NCBI RefSeq assembly: GCF_004363655.1
Contig: NZ_SNZH01000012.1
Location: 124,001-188,000 of the forward strand
DNA: 64,000 bases
Direction: 5' to 3'
Origin: Tahibacter aquaticus
GTDB taxonomy: Bacteria; Pseudomonadota; Gammaproteobacteria; Xanthomonadales; Rhodanobacteraceae
The notes under the pieces are model-generated. The model made no database searches. It worked only from the letters and a program-made list of their open reading frames with translations, and was not told the origin of the DNA. Position 1 is the stretch's first letter. The number at the start of each line of letters is the position of its first letter. A program made the translations under genes and the position numbers. Positions 44,987-54,436 of the stretch are shown piece after piece.

Positions 44987-45874
44987 ATGGCCAATCCTCC
45001 CGTGCGATATCTGCAACTCGATGTATTCGCCGAGAAAGTCGGCGGCGGCAACCCGCTGGGCGTCGTCATCGGCGCGGCTGCCTGGAGCGACAGCACCATG
45101 CAGCGCTTCGCACGCTGGACCGGCCTGGTGGAAACCACCTTCCTGTTGCCGCCCAGCCGACCCGAGGCCAGCTATCGCGTGCGCATCTTCACGCCGCAGC
45201 GGGAAATTCCGTTTGCCGGACATCCGACCATCGGCAGCGCCCATGCCGCGCTGGAAACCGGCCTGGTACAGCCGCAGGGGCTGCGCCTGGTACAGGAATG
45301 CGGTGCCGGTCTGCTGCCCATCCAGATCAGTCACGACGGTGCGCAGCGCGTACTGTCGGTGGAAGCGCCACGCGCCCGCGTACTGGAACCCGATGCGCTG
45401 CATGCCAAGCTGGTGCGCGCCATCATCGACCGCACGCCGCTGGGCGCACTGCCGCCGGCCTTTGTCGAGGGCGGGCGGCGCTGGTGGATCGCTGAATTCG
45501 CCGACGAGACCACCTTGCGCCAGTGGCAGCCCGATCATGCGGCCATCGCGCGCCTGGCCAAGGCCAGCGACAGCCTGGGCCTGTGCATCTTCGCGCGCAG
45601 CCCGCATGCCGACTACGAAGTGGCGGTGCGTGCCTTCCCGGCCGGTGTAGGCATTGTGGAAGATCCCGCATCCGGCGCAGCCAACGGCCTGATCGGCGCC
45701 TGGATCGCCGCTGGCGAACCCGACGGCAAGCTGTCCCGTGGCTACCGTGTCAGCCAGGGCCGCGAAATCGGCCACGATGCACGCATCGGCATTCGCATCG
45801 ACAGCGACGGCGCGGTCTGGGTCGGCGGCATTACGCATACCGTCGTCGACGGCCAGGTCAGCTGGCCGGACTGA
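44987..45874 (+). CDS. PhzF-family isomerase
   Basis: The protein has 295 residues and a diaminopimelate-epimerase-like fold of the PhzF family. It opens YLQLDVFAEKVGGGNPLGVV. The catalytic glutamate is Glu49 in GLVETTFL, and RIFTPQREIPFAGHPTIGSA and EDPASGAANG are conserved. Only PhzF itself is known to isomerise dihydro-hydroxyanthranilate in phenazine synthesis. No other phenazine gene is here, so the substrate is unknown. The ATG at 44987 starts just before the family's first strand. Confidence 0.9.
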   Translation: MANPPVRYLQLDVFAEKVGGGNPLGVVIGAAAWSDSTMQRFARWTGLVETTFLLPPSRPEASYRVRIFTPQREIPFAGHPTIGSAHAALETGLVQPQGLRLVQECGAGLLPIQISHDGAQRVLSVEAPRARVLEPDALHAKLVRAIIDRTPLGALPPAFVEGGRRWWIAEFADETTLRQWQPDHAAIARLAKASDSLGLCIFARSPHADYEVAVRAFPAGVGIVEDPASGAANGLIGAWIAAGEPDGKLSRGYRVSQGREIGHDARIGIRIDSDGAVWVGGITHTVVDGQVSWPD

Positions 45875-45961
45875 GTCGCTGCCCAGCCGCCGGGCCGGCC
45901 GGGCTATGCCTGCGACACCGCGAGGAGGCAGACCGACTCGCGCGCTTCCTTCTGACAATGC

Positions 45962-46477
45962 TCAGCCGCGCGGCTGGAAGCCACCGCGGAAAATCGTGTC
46001 GTCGCCGTGTTCGGGCGCGCCGGCGAGAATCCAGTCGTGCACCAACGCCTGCTCGTCCAACGGCAAGTCCGGCCGCGCCCGCGGCATGCGCAGGCCGACG
46101 TCCTGTATCGCGCAATTGAGCTTGGTGAACAGCAGGCTTTGGCGCGGCTGGCCCGGCACCACGCGGATCTGCGTGGCATTGGGATTGCTGCTGGCCTGGT
46201 CGACCAGGAAATACCAGGAGTTCGGCGGGTTCAGATCCAGGTCTGCTTCGGGAAACTCGCCCCAATCGACATGGCAGTTGGCACAGCGCTGGCTCCAGAT
46301 CGGCTGGATGTCGGTGTCGTAGTTGACGTGCTGGCGCAGCGGCACGCTCTCGATGCTGTCGCAATCGCCGGACCAGGGGGTGGGATCGAACAACGGCGCC
46401 TGCTGCGGCCAGGCTGCCAGCGTCAGCGGCAGGCCAGCCAGCAGCGCCACCACGACGATTCCGCGCACTGGCCTCAT
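45962..46477 (-). CDS. Secreted mono-haem cytochrome-like protein with DGFE-like tail
   Basis: The protein has 171 residues with a signal peptide (residues 1-22). A single CANCH haem motif lies at residues 65-69 after IQPIWSQRC, as in planctomycete-type cytochrome c domains. A helical region with LRMPRARPDLPLDEQ and a distal LVHDWILAGAP follows. It ends DDTIFRGGFQPRG, a variant of the IFxDGFE tail of the nearby protease. Its start overlaps the stop of the upstream membrane protein (ATGA). It may be an electron carrier or redox sensor, and the partner is unknown. Confidence 0.8.
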   Translation of the reverse strand: MRPVRGIVVVALLAGLPLTLAAWPQQAPLFDPTPWSGDCDSIESVPLRQHVNYDTDIQPIWSQRCANCHVDWGEFPEADLDLNPPNSWYFLVDQASSNPNATQIRVVPGQPRQSLLFTKLNCAIQDVGLRMPRARPDLPLDEQALVHDWILAGAPEHGDDTIFRGGFQPRG

Positions 46478-46860
46478 CGCTTGGCTTCCTTGGCGCTGAG
46501 CGAGCGCGCAATCAGGCCGATGCCGCCGAACAGCAGTACCAGCATGGTCAAGGTACTGAACAGGCTGGCGGACATGAAATACACGCGCAGGTTGACGATG
46601 ATCCCGGCGAAGATGATCACCAGTGCAGCAATCATCAGCAGCCAGCCCAGTACCGACTTACCGTTGAAGAACAGCAGGCCGACGCCGACGATGAAAGGCA
46701 GCAGTGACAGGCCGAAGCTGTTGTAGCCCCACAAGCCCCAGCTGCCGCCGCTGACCACGACCTGGTTCATCAGCAGCCAGCCGCCGGCGACGGCGAATGC
46801 AAATCCGAGCAGGAACTGCCCTATACCACCCGGCGTTCCGCCGGCTCCTTCTATCGACAC
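46474..46860 (-). CDS. Small multi-pass membrane protein
   Basis: The protein has 128 residues with a Gly-rich start and four hydrophobic segments (about 13-33, 46-65, 68-90 and 97-117). The end is charged (SLSAKEAKR), suggesting a cytoplasmic C-terminus. I do not recognise a family with a known role. It is translationally coupled to the secreted haem protein that follows, so the two may work together at the inner membrane. Confidence 0.75.
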   Translation of the reverse strand: MSIEGAGGTPGGIGQFLLGFAFAVAGGWLLMNQVVVSGGSWGLWGYNSFGLSLLPFIVGVGLLFFNGKSVLGWLLMIAALVIIFAGIIVNLRVYFMSASLFSTLTMLVLLFGGIGLIARSLSAKEAKR

Positions 46861-47087
46861 GGTGACGATCTCCCCCTTGGCCCTTGGCCGTCGTTTGTAA
46901 GGTCAACGCGCACAAGGGTCAACGTCCGAATGGTCAGGCCGTTTACGACCATGGTCGCAAGCTGCGACTGCTTGTGCTTGTCACCCGTCAACCCAAATCA
47001 GCGTCCTGGACAATGCAATGAGGGGAAAACCCCCTTCAGCGCGTCATCACAGGTATTCCACACCGCCACACACATACTGGCCCTACC

Positions 47088-47435
47088 ATGAACGCTTCAA
47101 AGGCTATTTCCGCGACGCTTGCACAGGGTAACCTGCCCAGAGCGTTTTCGCCGCGGAGACGCCGTCTGCATTTCCGGCCGAATCTGGCCACGCCTGTCCA
47201 GGTTACCGAAAACCACGACAGCAGCCCGGTTTCCCTGCTCTCCTTGGGCTTGGTCGCTGCAGTTGCCCTGCTTTTATCGCTGTTGGCGTGCAGTTTTATC
47301 GTGACCGGTCTCGCGGTCTGGGTGGCCAACGGTGCCGCCGAGTGGGTCGCCGCGGCCGTTCCCGCATTGCTCGCCATCCTGCTGTTTGCATTCGCCTGGC
47401 GCATGGCCGGCCTGCTGCAGTGGCGCGGCCGCTGA
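47088..47435 (+). CDS. Hypothetical small membrane protein
   Basis: The protein has 115 residues. A basic N-terminal half is followed by two hydrophobic segments (about 52-77 and 84-105). No ribosome site is obvious before the ATG, and the true start may be later. It overlaps the next gene by 16 bases in another frame, which supports both being expressed. No homologous family is recognised. Confidence 0.5.
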   Translation: MNASKAISATLAQGNLPRAFSPRRRRLHFRPNLATPVQVTENHDSSPVSLLSLGLVAAVALLLSLLACSFIVTGLAVWVANGAAEWVAAAVPALLAILLFAFAWRMAGLLQWRGR

Positions 47436-48049
47436 ACGCCGCTGCAGCCAGCGTTTCCGCAACCGCTGCAAGCGGCAGTCCGCCCAATGTCGTGACGCGC
47501 TGGTTCGGCGCTGCTTTCTATCAATTGCACCCTTTGCTGCAATCGCTGCATAGCAACGGCGGCAGACTTTGGGGAGAGGTGGAAATCAATACCGGCAGCG
47601 GCCTCGCCGCCGTGGTCGGCAAGCGCCTTGCGCGGCGCCTGGGCATTCCGCTGCAGGCGCGCAGCGGTTTCCAGGTGAATATCCGCCACACCCCCGAGGC
47701 CTTGCTCTGGCAACGCAGCTTCAGCGGCGGCAGACAGATGGATTCCGCCTTTCGGCCCTACGGCAACTGGCCCGATGGCGGCTGGGTGGAAAACACCGGG
47801 CCGTTCACGCTCAAGCTCGGCGTGGATATTGTCGATGGCGGCTGGTACTGGCGCCTGCGCGAAGCGCGCTGGCATGGCTTGCCGGTTCCGCTGGCGCTGT
47901 TGCCGCACTCCGAGGCGGGCAAGCGCGCGGTCGACGGCCGCTATGTGTTCGACGTGGTGTTTTCGCTGCCGCTGCTTGGACGCGTGCTGTCGTATCGCGG
48001 CGTGCTGGATGCGCAGCCGCTCGGCGCTGAAGCGGCCGGCGCGCACTGA
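47420..48049 (+). CDS. DUF4166-like protein
   Basis: The protein has 209 residues from a GTG at 47420. The start is uncertain and the first 28 residues are low-complexity Ala/Ser. The core, WFGAAFYQLHPLLQSLHSNGG, LWGEVEINTGSG, GIPLQARSGFQVNI and WVENTGPFTLKLGV, fits DUF4166, a domain found alone or behind saccharopine-dehydrogenase-like modules. Its function is not known. It overlaps the small membrane protein gene just upstream. Confidence 0.75.
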   Translation: MARPLNAAAASVSATAASGSPPNVVTRWFGAAFYQLHPLLQSLHSNGGRLWGEVEINTGSGLAAVVGKRLARRLGIPLQARSGFQVNIRHTPEALLWQRSFSGGRQMDSAFRPYGNWPDGGWVENTGPFTLKLGVDIVDGGWYWRLREARWHGLPVPLALLPHSEAGKRAVDGRYVFDVVFSLPLLGRVLSYRGVLDAQPLGAEAAGAH

Positions 48050-48083
48050 ACGCGGGCCGACAGGCGCACGACCATAGGAATCG

Positions 48084-48221
48084 TCCGGCACAATTCGCGT
48101 TGCTCATAGCGCTTGCCTAGGGTGCGATGAGCGTGGCGAATTGCACCATCGTGGGTTTCAACGCGCACCGATGTGCCACCTCCTGGTGGCGCATTTCATT
48201 GCGCTCATCGCGCCCTACGGG
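48084..48221. repeat. REP/MITE-like element, second locus
   Basis: A partial unit at 48084-48122 (CACAATTCGCGTTGCTCATAG) is joined to a full unit at 48117-48221. The full unit opens CCTAGGGTGCGATGAGCG and closes with the inverted match GCGCTCATCGCGCCCTACGG. It is the same family as at 29366-29574. The two loci are oriented so that both ends read outward as TAGGGxGCGATxAGCG. Confidence 0.85.
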
Positions 48222-48244
48222 AAGCGTTACGGACAACGCATTGC

Positions 48245-49915
48245 TCAGAGCATCGGCAGTTTGAGACCTTGTTCGCGCGCACAATCCTGGGCAATTTCAT
48301 AGCCCGCGTCCGCGTGGCGCATGACGCCGGTGCCAGGGTCGTTCCACAGCACGCGCGCCAGGCGCCGGTCGGCGGCTTCGCTGCCATCGCAGACAATGAC
48401 GACACCCGAATGCTGGCTGTAGCCCATGCCAACGCCGCCGCCGTGGTGCAGCGACACCCAGGTCGCGCCACCGGCGGTGTTGAGCAGCGCATTCAGCAGC
48501 GGCCAGTCGGACACCGCGTCGCTGCCGTCGCGCATGGCTTCGGTCTCGCGATTCGGACTGGCGACCGAACCCGAGTCCAGATGGTCGCGGCCGATCACCA
48601 CCGGCGCCTTCAGCTCGCCGTTGCGCACCATTTCGTTGAAGGCCAGGCCAAGCTTGTGGCGCAGACCCAGGCCGACCCAGCAGATGCGCGCCGGCAGGCC
48701 CTGGAAGCTGATGCGCGAGCGCGCCATGTCCAGCCAGTTGTGCAGATGGGCGTCGTCGGGAATCAGTTCCTTGACCTTGGCGTCGGTCTTGTAGATGTCT
48801 TCCGGATCGCCCGATAGCGCCACCCAGCGGAACGGACCAATGCCGCGGCAGAACAGCGGCCGTACGAAAGCCGGCACGAAACCGGGGAAATCGAAGGCGT
48901 TGCTGCAGCCTTCGTCCTTGGCCATCTGGCGGATATTGTTGCCGTAGTCGAAGGTGGGAATGCCCTGAGCGTGGAACGCCAGCATCGCCTCCACATGCAC
49001 CTTCATCGAACGCTTGGCCGCATCGCGCGTGCCTTGCGCATCGGACACGCGCCGCTGCAGCCACTGCTCTACCGTCCAACCGCTGGGAAGATAGCCGTTG
49101 ACCGGATCGTGCGCGCTGGTCTGGTCGGTCACCGCATCCGGGCGCACGCCGCGGCGTACCAGTTCGGGCAGCACGTCGGCTGCGTTGCCCAGCAGCGCAA
49201 TCGACTTGGCTTCGCCCGCCGCGGTGTACTTGGCGATGCGCGCGAGCGCGTCGTCGAGGTCGTGCGCCTGTTCGTCGACATAACGCGTCTTGAGACGGAA
49301 ATCGATGCGGCTCTGCTGGCATTCGATATTCAGCGAGCAGGCGCCGGCCAGCGACGCCGCCAGCGGCTGCGCGCCGCCCATGCCGCCCAGGCCGGCGGTG
49401 AGTATCCACTTGCCCCGCAGACTGCCGCCGTAGTGCTGCCGGCCCAGTTCGACGAAGGTTTCGTAAGTACCCTGGACGATGCCCTGGCTGCCGATATAGA
49501 TCCACGAACCGGCGGTCATCTGGCCGTACATCATCAGCCCTTTGCGATCCAGCTCGTTGAAGTGTTCCCAGGTCGACCAGGCCGGCACCAGGTTGGAATT
49601 GGCCAGCAGTACGCGTGGTGCGTCGGCATGGGTGGGGAAGATGCCGACCGGCTTGCCCGACTGGATCAGCAGGGTTTCGTCGTCGTTGAGCTCGCGCAGC
49701 GAACGCAGGATCGCGTCGAAGCATTCCCAGTTGCGTGCGGCGCGGCCGATGCCGCCGTAGACCACCAGTTCGGCCGGGTTCTCGGCCACTTCCGGGTCCA
49801 GATTGTTCTGCAGCATGCGGAACGCCGCTTCGGACAGCCAGCTCTTGCAGGACAGCTCGGTGCCGCGCGGGGCACGGATCGTGCGCGTGGTATCGATGCG
49901 AGTGGGGGCGTTCAT
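48245..49915 (-). CDS. hutU: Urocanate hydratase
   Basis: The protein has 556 residues, the standard length, and is the NAD-dependent second enzyme of histidine degradation, converting urocanate to imidazolonepropionate. Conserved segments include [46 protein letters not shown] and the catalytic cysteine region [29 protein letters not shown] near the C-terminus is also typical. It stands alone, and hutF and hutI lie 1.4-3 kb away with a phosphodiesterase gene between. hutH and hutG are outside the window. Confidence 0.98.
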   Translation of the reverse strand: MNAPTRIDTTRTIRAPRGTELSCKSWLSEAAFRMLQNNLDPEVAENPAELVVYGGIGRAARNWECFDAILRSLRELNDDETLLIQSGKPVGIFPTHADAPRVLLANSNLVPAWSTWEHFNELDRKGLMMYGQMTAGSWIYIGSQGIVQGTYETFVELGRQHYGGSLRGKWILTAGLGGMGGAQPLAASLAGACSLNIECQQSRIDFRLKTRYVDEQAHDLDDALARIAKYTAAGEAKSIALLGNAADVLPELVRRGVRPDAVTDQTSAHDPVNGYLPSGWTVEQWLQRRVSDAQGTRDAAKRSMKVHVEAMLAFHAQGIPTFDYGNNIRQMAKDEGCSNAFDFPGFVPAFVRPLFCRGIGPFRWVALSGDPEDIYKTDAKVKELIPDDAHLHNWLDMARSRISFQGLPARICWVGLGLRHKLGLAFNEMVRNGELKAPVVIGRDHLDSGSVASPNRETEAMRDGSDAVSDWPLLNALLNTAGGATWVSLHHGGGVGMGYSQHSGVVIVCDGSEAADRRLARVLWNDPGTGVMRHADAGYEIAQDCAREQGLKLPML

Positions 49916-50083
49916 GGCCGGCTCCGTTTGGCGAGGCCGCGATTATAGGCCGCGCTTCCGCTGCACCGGGTGGCCATGTGCTAGCGCGCTGGTACAGCCT
50001 GCACGATGCAGCAGTCGCGGCACTGCGCAAGCCCGACTGTCGTCAGGAGGCCAGGCTTATGCACTGCTGGCATACTGACGGGC

Positions 50084-51352
50084 ATGCCTAGCCACCCTTC
50101 CCTGCTGGCGCCTGTCGTGCGCCGCCTCGCCCTTGCCTGTCTGCTGCTTGTCCTCGCTGCCGCGGCGCCGGGCCGTCTTGCGGCAAAGACGGCCGCACCG
50201 CCGCCTACGTTGATCCTGGTTTCCATCGACGGCTTCCGCAACGACTTCCTGCAGCGCGGCCTGACCCCGAACCTGGCCCGTCTCGCCGCCAACGGCGTAC
50301 AGGCCGACGCGCTCAAGCCGTCCTTTCCTACCCTGACCTTTCCCAACCACTACACCTTGGTCACCGGGCTGTATCCCGACCACCACGGCATCGTGCACAA
50401 CCGCATCGAAGGCCCGCACAACGACGAACTGTTTGTGCACAAGGACGCCACAAGCACCGCCGACGCACACTGGTGGGGCGGCGAGCCGATCTGGGTCGGT
50501 GCCGAACGCCACGGCATCCGCGCGGCCACCATGTTCTGGCCCGGCTCCAATGCGGCCATCGCTGGCGTGCGGCCCAGCTACTGGAAAAGCTTCAACCGTG
50601 AGCTTTCGCCGCAGACGCGCGTAGACACGGTACTGGCTTGGCTGGATCTGCCCCCGGCGCAGCGGCCGGGCTTCATCACCCTGTATTTCGAACACGCCGA
50701 TCGCGCCGGACACGACTACGGCCCCGACTCGGCTGAGGTCGACGCGCAGCTGCCACTGGTCGACGCGGCCGTGGGCCGCCTGATGCAGGGTCTGGCCGCG
50801 CGCGGGCTGGACGAGACGACCAATCTCGTCGTCGTTTCCGATCACGGCCAGACCGGCGCCAGCCGCAGCCAGATGATCGAAGTCGACCGCATCGTCGACC
50901 TGGAGCGTGTGCGCGCAGTGAATCTCGGCGTAGTGGCCGGCTTCGCACCGCAGCCCGGCGAGCAGCGCTATGCCGACACCAGCCTGCTGCGCCCGCACGA
51001 GCATATGCAGTGCTGGCGCAAGGACCAGATTCCCGCCCGCTTCCACTACGGCAGCAATGCGCGCATCCCGCCCATCATCTGCCTGGCCGACAAGGGCTGG
51101 ATCGTGAGCAGTTCCGCCTGGCTGGCCGAGCACGGCGACAGGACGCCACGGGGCGAGCACGGCTACGACAACGACTTGCCGGAAATGCGCGCCCTGTTCA
51201 TCGCCCACGGCCCGGCCTTCCGCCGTGGCGCAAAGGTTGCTGAATTCGACAATGTGGACGTGTATCCGCTGCTCGCCCACCTGCTCGGCATTCCCGCCGC
51301 GCGCAACGACGGCAATGCGCAGACCATGCGCGGCATGCTGCGCAAACCCTAG
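50084..51352 (+). CDS. Nucleotide pyrophosphatase/phosphodiesterase (NPP family), exported
   Basis: The protein has 422 residues with a signal peptide (about 1-34). It is of the alkaline-phosphatase superfamily. LILVSIDGFRNDF carries the first zinc aspartate, and the nucleophile threonine is in FPTLTFPNHYTLVTG. EHADRAGHDYGP and VVSDHGQTG hold the remaining metal ligands, with GEHGYDN near the end. It matches the bacterial NPP studied from Xanthomonas, which cleaves nucleotide phosphodiesters in the periplasm. It lies between hutU and hutF, on the opposite strand to both, with no evident metabolic link. Confidence 0.92.
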   Translation: MPSHPSLLAPVVRRLALACLLLVLAAAAPGRLAAKTAAPPPTLILVSIDGFRNDFLQRGLTPNLARLAANGVQADALKPSFPTLTFPNHYTLVTGLYPDHHGIVHNRIEGPHNDELFVHKDATSTADAHWWGGEPIWVGAERHGIRAATMFWPGSNAAIAGVRPSYWKSFNRELSPQTRVDTVLAWLDLPPAQRPGFITLYFEHADRAGHDYGPDSAEVDAQLPLVDAAVGRLMQGLAARGLDETTNLVVVSDHGQTGASRSQMIEVDRIVDLERVRAVNLGVVAGFAPQPGEQRYADTSLLRPHEHMQCWRKDQIPARFHYGSNARIPPIICLADKGWIVSSSAWLAEHGDRTPRGEHGYDNDLPEMRALFIAHGPAFRRGAKVAEFDNVDVYPLLAHLLGIPAARNDGNAQTMRGMLRKP

Positions 51353-51358
51353 GCCGGC

Positions 51359-52708
51359 TCAGTCGGCAGCGAGAGCGCGCAGTACCTGGGCATAGCGTGC
51401 GGCAATACGTTCGCCGTCGCGGTGCTGGCCGTCGCGCACGCACCACTGGCCGGCGACCATCACGTCCTTGACCAGGTTGCGGTTGCCCGAGAACACCCAG
51501 CTGTCGAGCAAGTGCTCGCGCCCGCGCGCGGCCAGTTGCGGCGCGCTGTCGTCGAGCACGACCAGATCGGCGCGAGCGCCGGCGTCCAGGCTGCCGATGT
51601 CCACGCCGCTGGCCTGTGCGCCGCCGAATAGGCAGTCGCCCCAGAGCGTTTCGCCGACGCTGTTGGACGATTCCGACACGGCGATATTGCGATGCCGCGT
51701 GAGCAGGCGCTGGCCGTATTCCAGCCAGCGCAATTCCTCGATCGGCGAAACCGAAATATGGCTGTCCGAACCGATGCCGATGACGCCGCCCGCATCAAGA
51801 TAGGCCTTGAGCGGAAACAGGCCGTCGCCAAGATTGGCCTCGGTGGTCGGGCACAAGCCCGCCACCGCACCGCTATGTGCCAGCGCGATGGTTTCCTCAT
51901 CGCTGAGGTGGGTGGCGTGTACCAGGGTCCAGCGGGCATCCACCGGCGCATTCGCCAGCAGCCATTCCACCGGCCGCGCATTGCGCAGGGCCAGGCAGTC
52001 CTGCACTTCGCCGATCTGCTCGGCGATGTGGATATGGATGGGTGCCGCGTCCACCAGGCCGCTATCCAGCACCGCCGCCAGCGCCGCCTGCGGCACCGCG
52101 CGCAAGGAATGCAGCGCCACACCGATACGCAAGGTGGAATCTTCCAGGCTGCGCAACTGCTGCACCAAGGCGAGATAGGCCTCGGTGGCATGGCCGAAGC
52201 GCCGCTGGCGCTCGGCCAGCGGGCGTCCGTCGAAGCCGCCGGTCTGGTACAGCGTCGGCAGCAGGGTCAGGCCGATGCCGGTCTCCCGCGCCGCCTCGAC
52301 CAGGGCCAGCGACATCGCTGCTGCATCGGCATAGGGCTGCGCATCCGGCTGGTGATGCAAATAGTGGAATTCGCACACTTGCGTATAGCCGGCTTCGAGC
52401 ATTTCCACGTACAGCTGCGCGGCTATGGCCTTGAGCTGGTCCGGGCCTATGCGTCCGGCGAAGGCGTACATGGTTTCGCGCCAGGTCCAGAAACTGTCTT
52501 CGGGGTTGGTCTGGCGTTCGGCCAGACCGGCCATGGCGCGCTGGAACGCGTGCGAGTGCAGGTTCGGCATGCCCGGTAACACCCAGCGGCCCAGGTGCCG
52601 CGCGGGCTGCTGCGCCGCGGCGACGAAATGACCGTCACGTATCTGCAGCACCTGCTCGCTTTCCCAGCCCTGCGGCAGCCAGATCTCGTCGCCCCGGTAC
52701 GTCGTCAT
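51359..52708 (-). CDS. hutF: Formimidoylglutamate deiminase
   Basis: The protein has 449 residues and is an amidohydrolase that deiminates N-formimino-L-glutamate to N-formyl-L-glutamate in the five-step histidine pathway. Metal and substrate motifs are [31 protein letters not shown] and [12 protein letters not shown]. The [14 protein letters not shown] block is specific for HutF. GGAG precedes the ATG at 52708. Its presence implies that HutG deformylase rather than formiminoglutamase finishes the route. It is divergent from hutI across 150 bases. Confidence 0.95.
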   Translation of the reverse strand: MTTYRGDEIWLPQGWESEQVLQIRDGHFVAAAQQPARHLGRWVLPGMPNLHSHAFQRAMAGLAERQTNPEDSFWTWRETMYAFAGRIGPDQLKAIAAQLYVEMLEAGYTQVCEFHYLHHQPDAQPYADAAAMSLALVEAARETGIGLTLLPTLYQTGGFDGRPLAERQRRFGHATEAYLALVQQLRSLEDSTLRIGVALHSLRAVPQAALAAVLDSGLVDAAPIHIHIAEQIGEVQDCLALRNARPVEWLLANAPVDARWTLVHATHLSDEETIALAHSGAVAGLCPTTEANLGDGLFPLKAYLDAGGVIGIGSDSHISVSPIEELRWLEYGQRLLTRHRNIAVSESSNSVGETLWGDCLFGGAQASGVDIGSLDAGARADLVVLDDSAPQLAARGREHLLDSWVFSGNRNLVKDVMVAGQWCVRDGQHRDGERIAARYAQVLRALAAD

Positions 52709-52857
52709 CGCACTTCTCCGCTGAAGCCGCGAACCGTCCTGGCCGCGCGCAATCGCGCATGGTGCGGTTTTGCCGTTACGCCGCCAAGTCCCATCACTGT
52801 CACAGCGCATTGGCACGTTGGCACGATGACGACGGACGGCGCTGCTACCATCGGCCG

Positions 52858-54084
52858 ATGGATACGAATTGGGATTGCCTGCTGCTGGATTGCCGCCTTG
52901 CCAGCCTCAACGACAACGGCCGGCCGTACGGAACCATCGACTCCGCCGCCGTGGCCTGGAAGGACGGCAGCCTCGTCTTCGCCGGGCCACAGGCCGAATT
53001 GCCTGCTGCGGCCAAATCGCTGGCACGTCAGGTCGAATCGCTGGGCGGCGCCTGGGTCACGCCTGGGCTGATCGATTGCCATACCCATCTCGTCTTCGCC
53101 GGCGATCGCGCGCAGGAATTCGAGCAGCGTCTCAACGGCGCGAGCTACGAAGACATCGCCCGCGCCGGCGGCGGCATCGTCTCCACCGTGCGGCAGACCC
53201 GTGCCGCCTCGGCCGACGAACTGCTCGCCGTGTCGCTGCCGCGCGCCCGCGCACTGCTGGCCGACGGCGTGACGACGCTGGAAATCAAATCCGGCTACGG
53301 GCTGGATCTGACCAGCGAACGCAAGATGCTTGAAGTCGCCCGGCGCATCGGCAGCGAGCTGGATGTATCGGTGCATACGACCTTCCTCGGCGCCCATGCC
53401 GTGCCGCCGGAATTCAGCGGCCGCCAGTCGGACTACGTCGACGAGGTCTGCATCCACATGCTGCCAGCGCTGGCCGGCAGCGGCCTGGTCGATGCGGTCG
53501 ATGCGTTCTGCGAAAAGATCGGCTTCACCCCCAGCGAAACCCGTCGCGTACTGGAAACCGCCCAGGCCCTGGGCCTGCCGGTGAAACTGCATGCTGACCA
53601 GCTCAGCGACCTGCACGGCGCCGCCCTGGTCGCCGAATTCGGCGGCCTTTCCGCCGACCATATTGAGTACACCAGCGTCCAGGGCGTCAAAGCCATGGCC
53701 CAGGCCGGTACCGTTGCGGTCCTGCTGCCCGGCGCGTTTCATGTGTTGCGCGAGACACGCCTGCCCCCAATCGAGCAATTGCGCGCCCACGGCGTAGCCA
53801 TGGCCGTCGCCACCGACCTCAACCCGGGCACCTCGCCCCTGCTGTCGCTGCGCCTGGCCATGGCCATGGCCTGTACCCATTTCCGCCTGACTCCCGAGGA
53901 AGCCCTGCGCGGCACCACCTTGCACGCCGCCCGCGCCCTGGGCCTGGGCGACCGCGGCCGGCTGGCCGTCGGCCTGCGTGCCGACCTGGCGGTATGGGAC
54001 ATCGCCCACCCGGCGGAGCTGTGCTACTGGCTGGGCGGCGCCGGGCCGCGCCAAGTCTATGCAGGCGGCAAGCGACTGCGCTGA
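52858..54084 (+). CDS. hutI: Imidazolonepropionase
   Basis: The protein has 408 residues, the usual length, and hydrolyses 4-imidazolone-5-propionate to formiminoglutamate. Key motifs are [71 protein letters not shown] and TDLNPGTSP. It is divergent from hutF, and the two share a control region where a HutC site would be expected, although none was recognised. It ends before a bidirectional terminator. Confidence 0.98.
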   Translation: MDTNWDCLLLDCRLASLNDNGRPYGTIDSAAVAWKDGSLVFAGPQAELPAAAKSLARQVESLGGAWVTPGLIDCHTHLVFAGDRAQEFEQRLNGASYEDIARAGGGIVSTVRQTRAASADELLAVSLPRARALLADGVTTLEIKSGYGLDLTSERKMLEVARRIGSELDVSVHTTFLGAHAVPPEFSGRQSDYVDEVCIHMLPALAGSGLVDAVDAFCEKIGFTPSETRRVLETAQALGLPVKLHADQLSDLHGAALVAEFGGLSADHIEYTSVQGVKAMAQAGTVAVLLPGAFHVLRETRLPPIEQLRAHGVAMAVATDLNPGTSPLLSLRLAMAMACTHFRLTPEEALRGTTLHAARALGLGDRGRLAVGLRADLAVWDIAHPAELCYWLGGAGPRQVYAGGKRLR

Positions 54085-54121
54085 AACCCGTTGTCAGCGC
54101 CGCGCCAGCGAATCGTGAAGC

Positions 54122-54156
54122 AACAAAAAACCCCTGCAAAACAGGGGTTTTTTGTT
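54122..54156. terminator. Bidirectional terminator between hutI and the THX gene
   Basis: AACAAAAAACCCCTG pairs with CAGGGGTTTTTTGTT over a short loop. The T-run on both strands serves hutI from the left and the small ribosomal gene from the right. Confidence 0.92.
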
Positions 54157-54184
54157 CAACCGTGAGGCCAGGTGAATCGGCGGA

Positions 54185-54361
54185 TCAGGCGGCCGGCTTC
54201 TTCGCTGCCGGCTTCTTCACCGCCGGGGCAACCTTCTTCACGGCGGCAGTCTTGCTGACGGTCTTGGTCGCGGCATCCGTCTTGATGACGTGCGGACGGA
54301 CGTTGCCGTAGCTGCCCGAATAGGTCTTGCCCTTGCGGGTCTTCTTGTCGCCCTTACCCAT
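54185..54361 (-). CDS. 30S ribosomal protein THX with Lys/Ala-rich tail
   Basis: The protein has 58 residues. The start MGKGDKKTRKGKTYSGSYGN with VRP following is the signature of bacterial THX, a small basic peptide bound to the head of the 30S subunit. Residues 30-58 are an extension of Lys, Ala, Val and Pro with repeats of the KKPAA type, longer than in most relatives. TGGAGTGA lies before the ATG. The gene is easily missed because of its size. Confidence 0.92.
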   Translation of the reverse strand: MGKGDKKTRKGKTYSGSYGNVRPHVIKTDAATKTVSKTAAVKKVAPAVKKPAAKKPAA

Positions 54362-54436
54362 CTCGAATCACTCCAGAAATTTGCTTGCAATGGCCGCGTA
54401 GCTTACCAGCGCCGCGCCCGGGCGCAAACCGCGGCC

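Noticed and set aside
46890-46935. Direct repeats of AAGGTCAACG / AAGGGTCAACG as an operator
   Set aside because: There are only two imperfect copies of ten to eleven bases, with no promoter nearby. Chance is a sufficient explanation.
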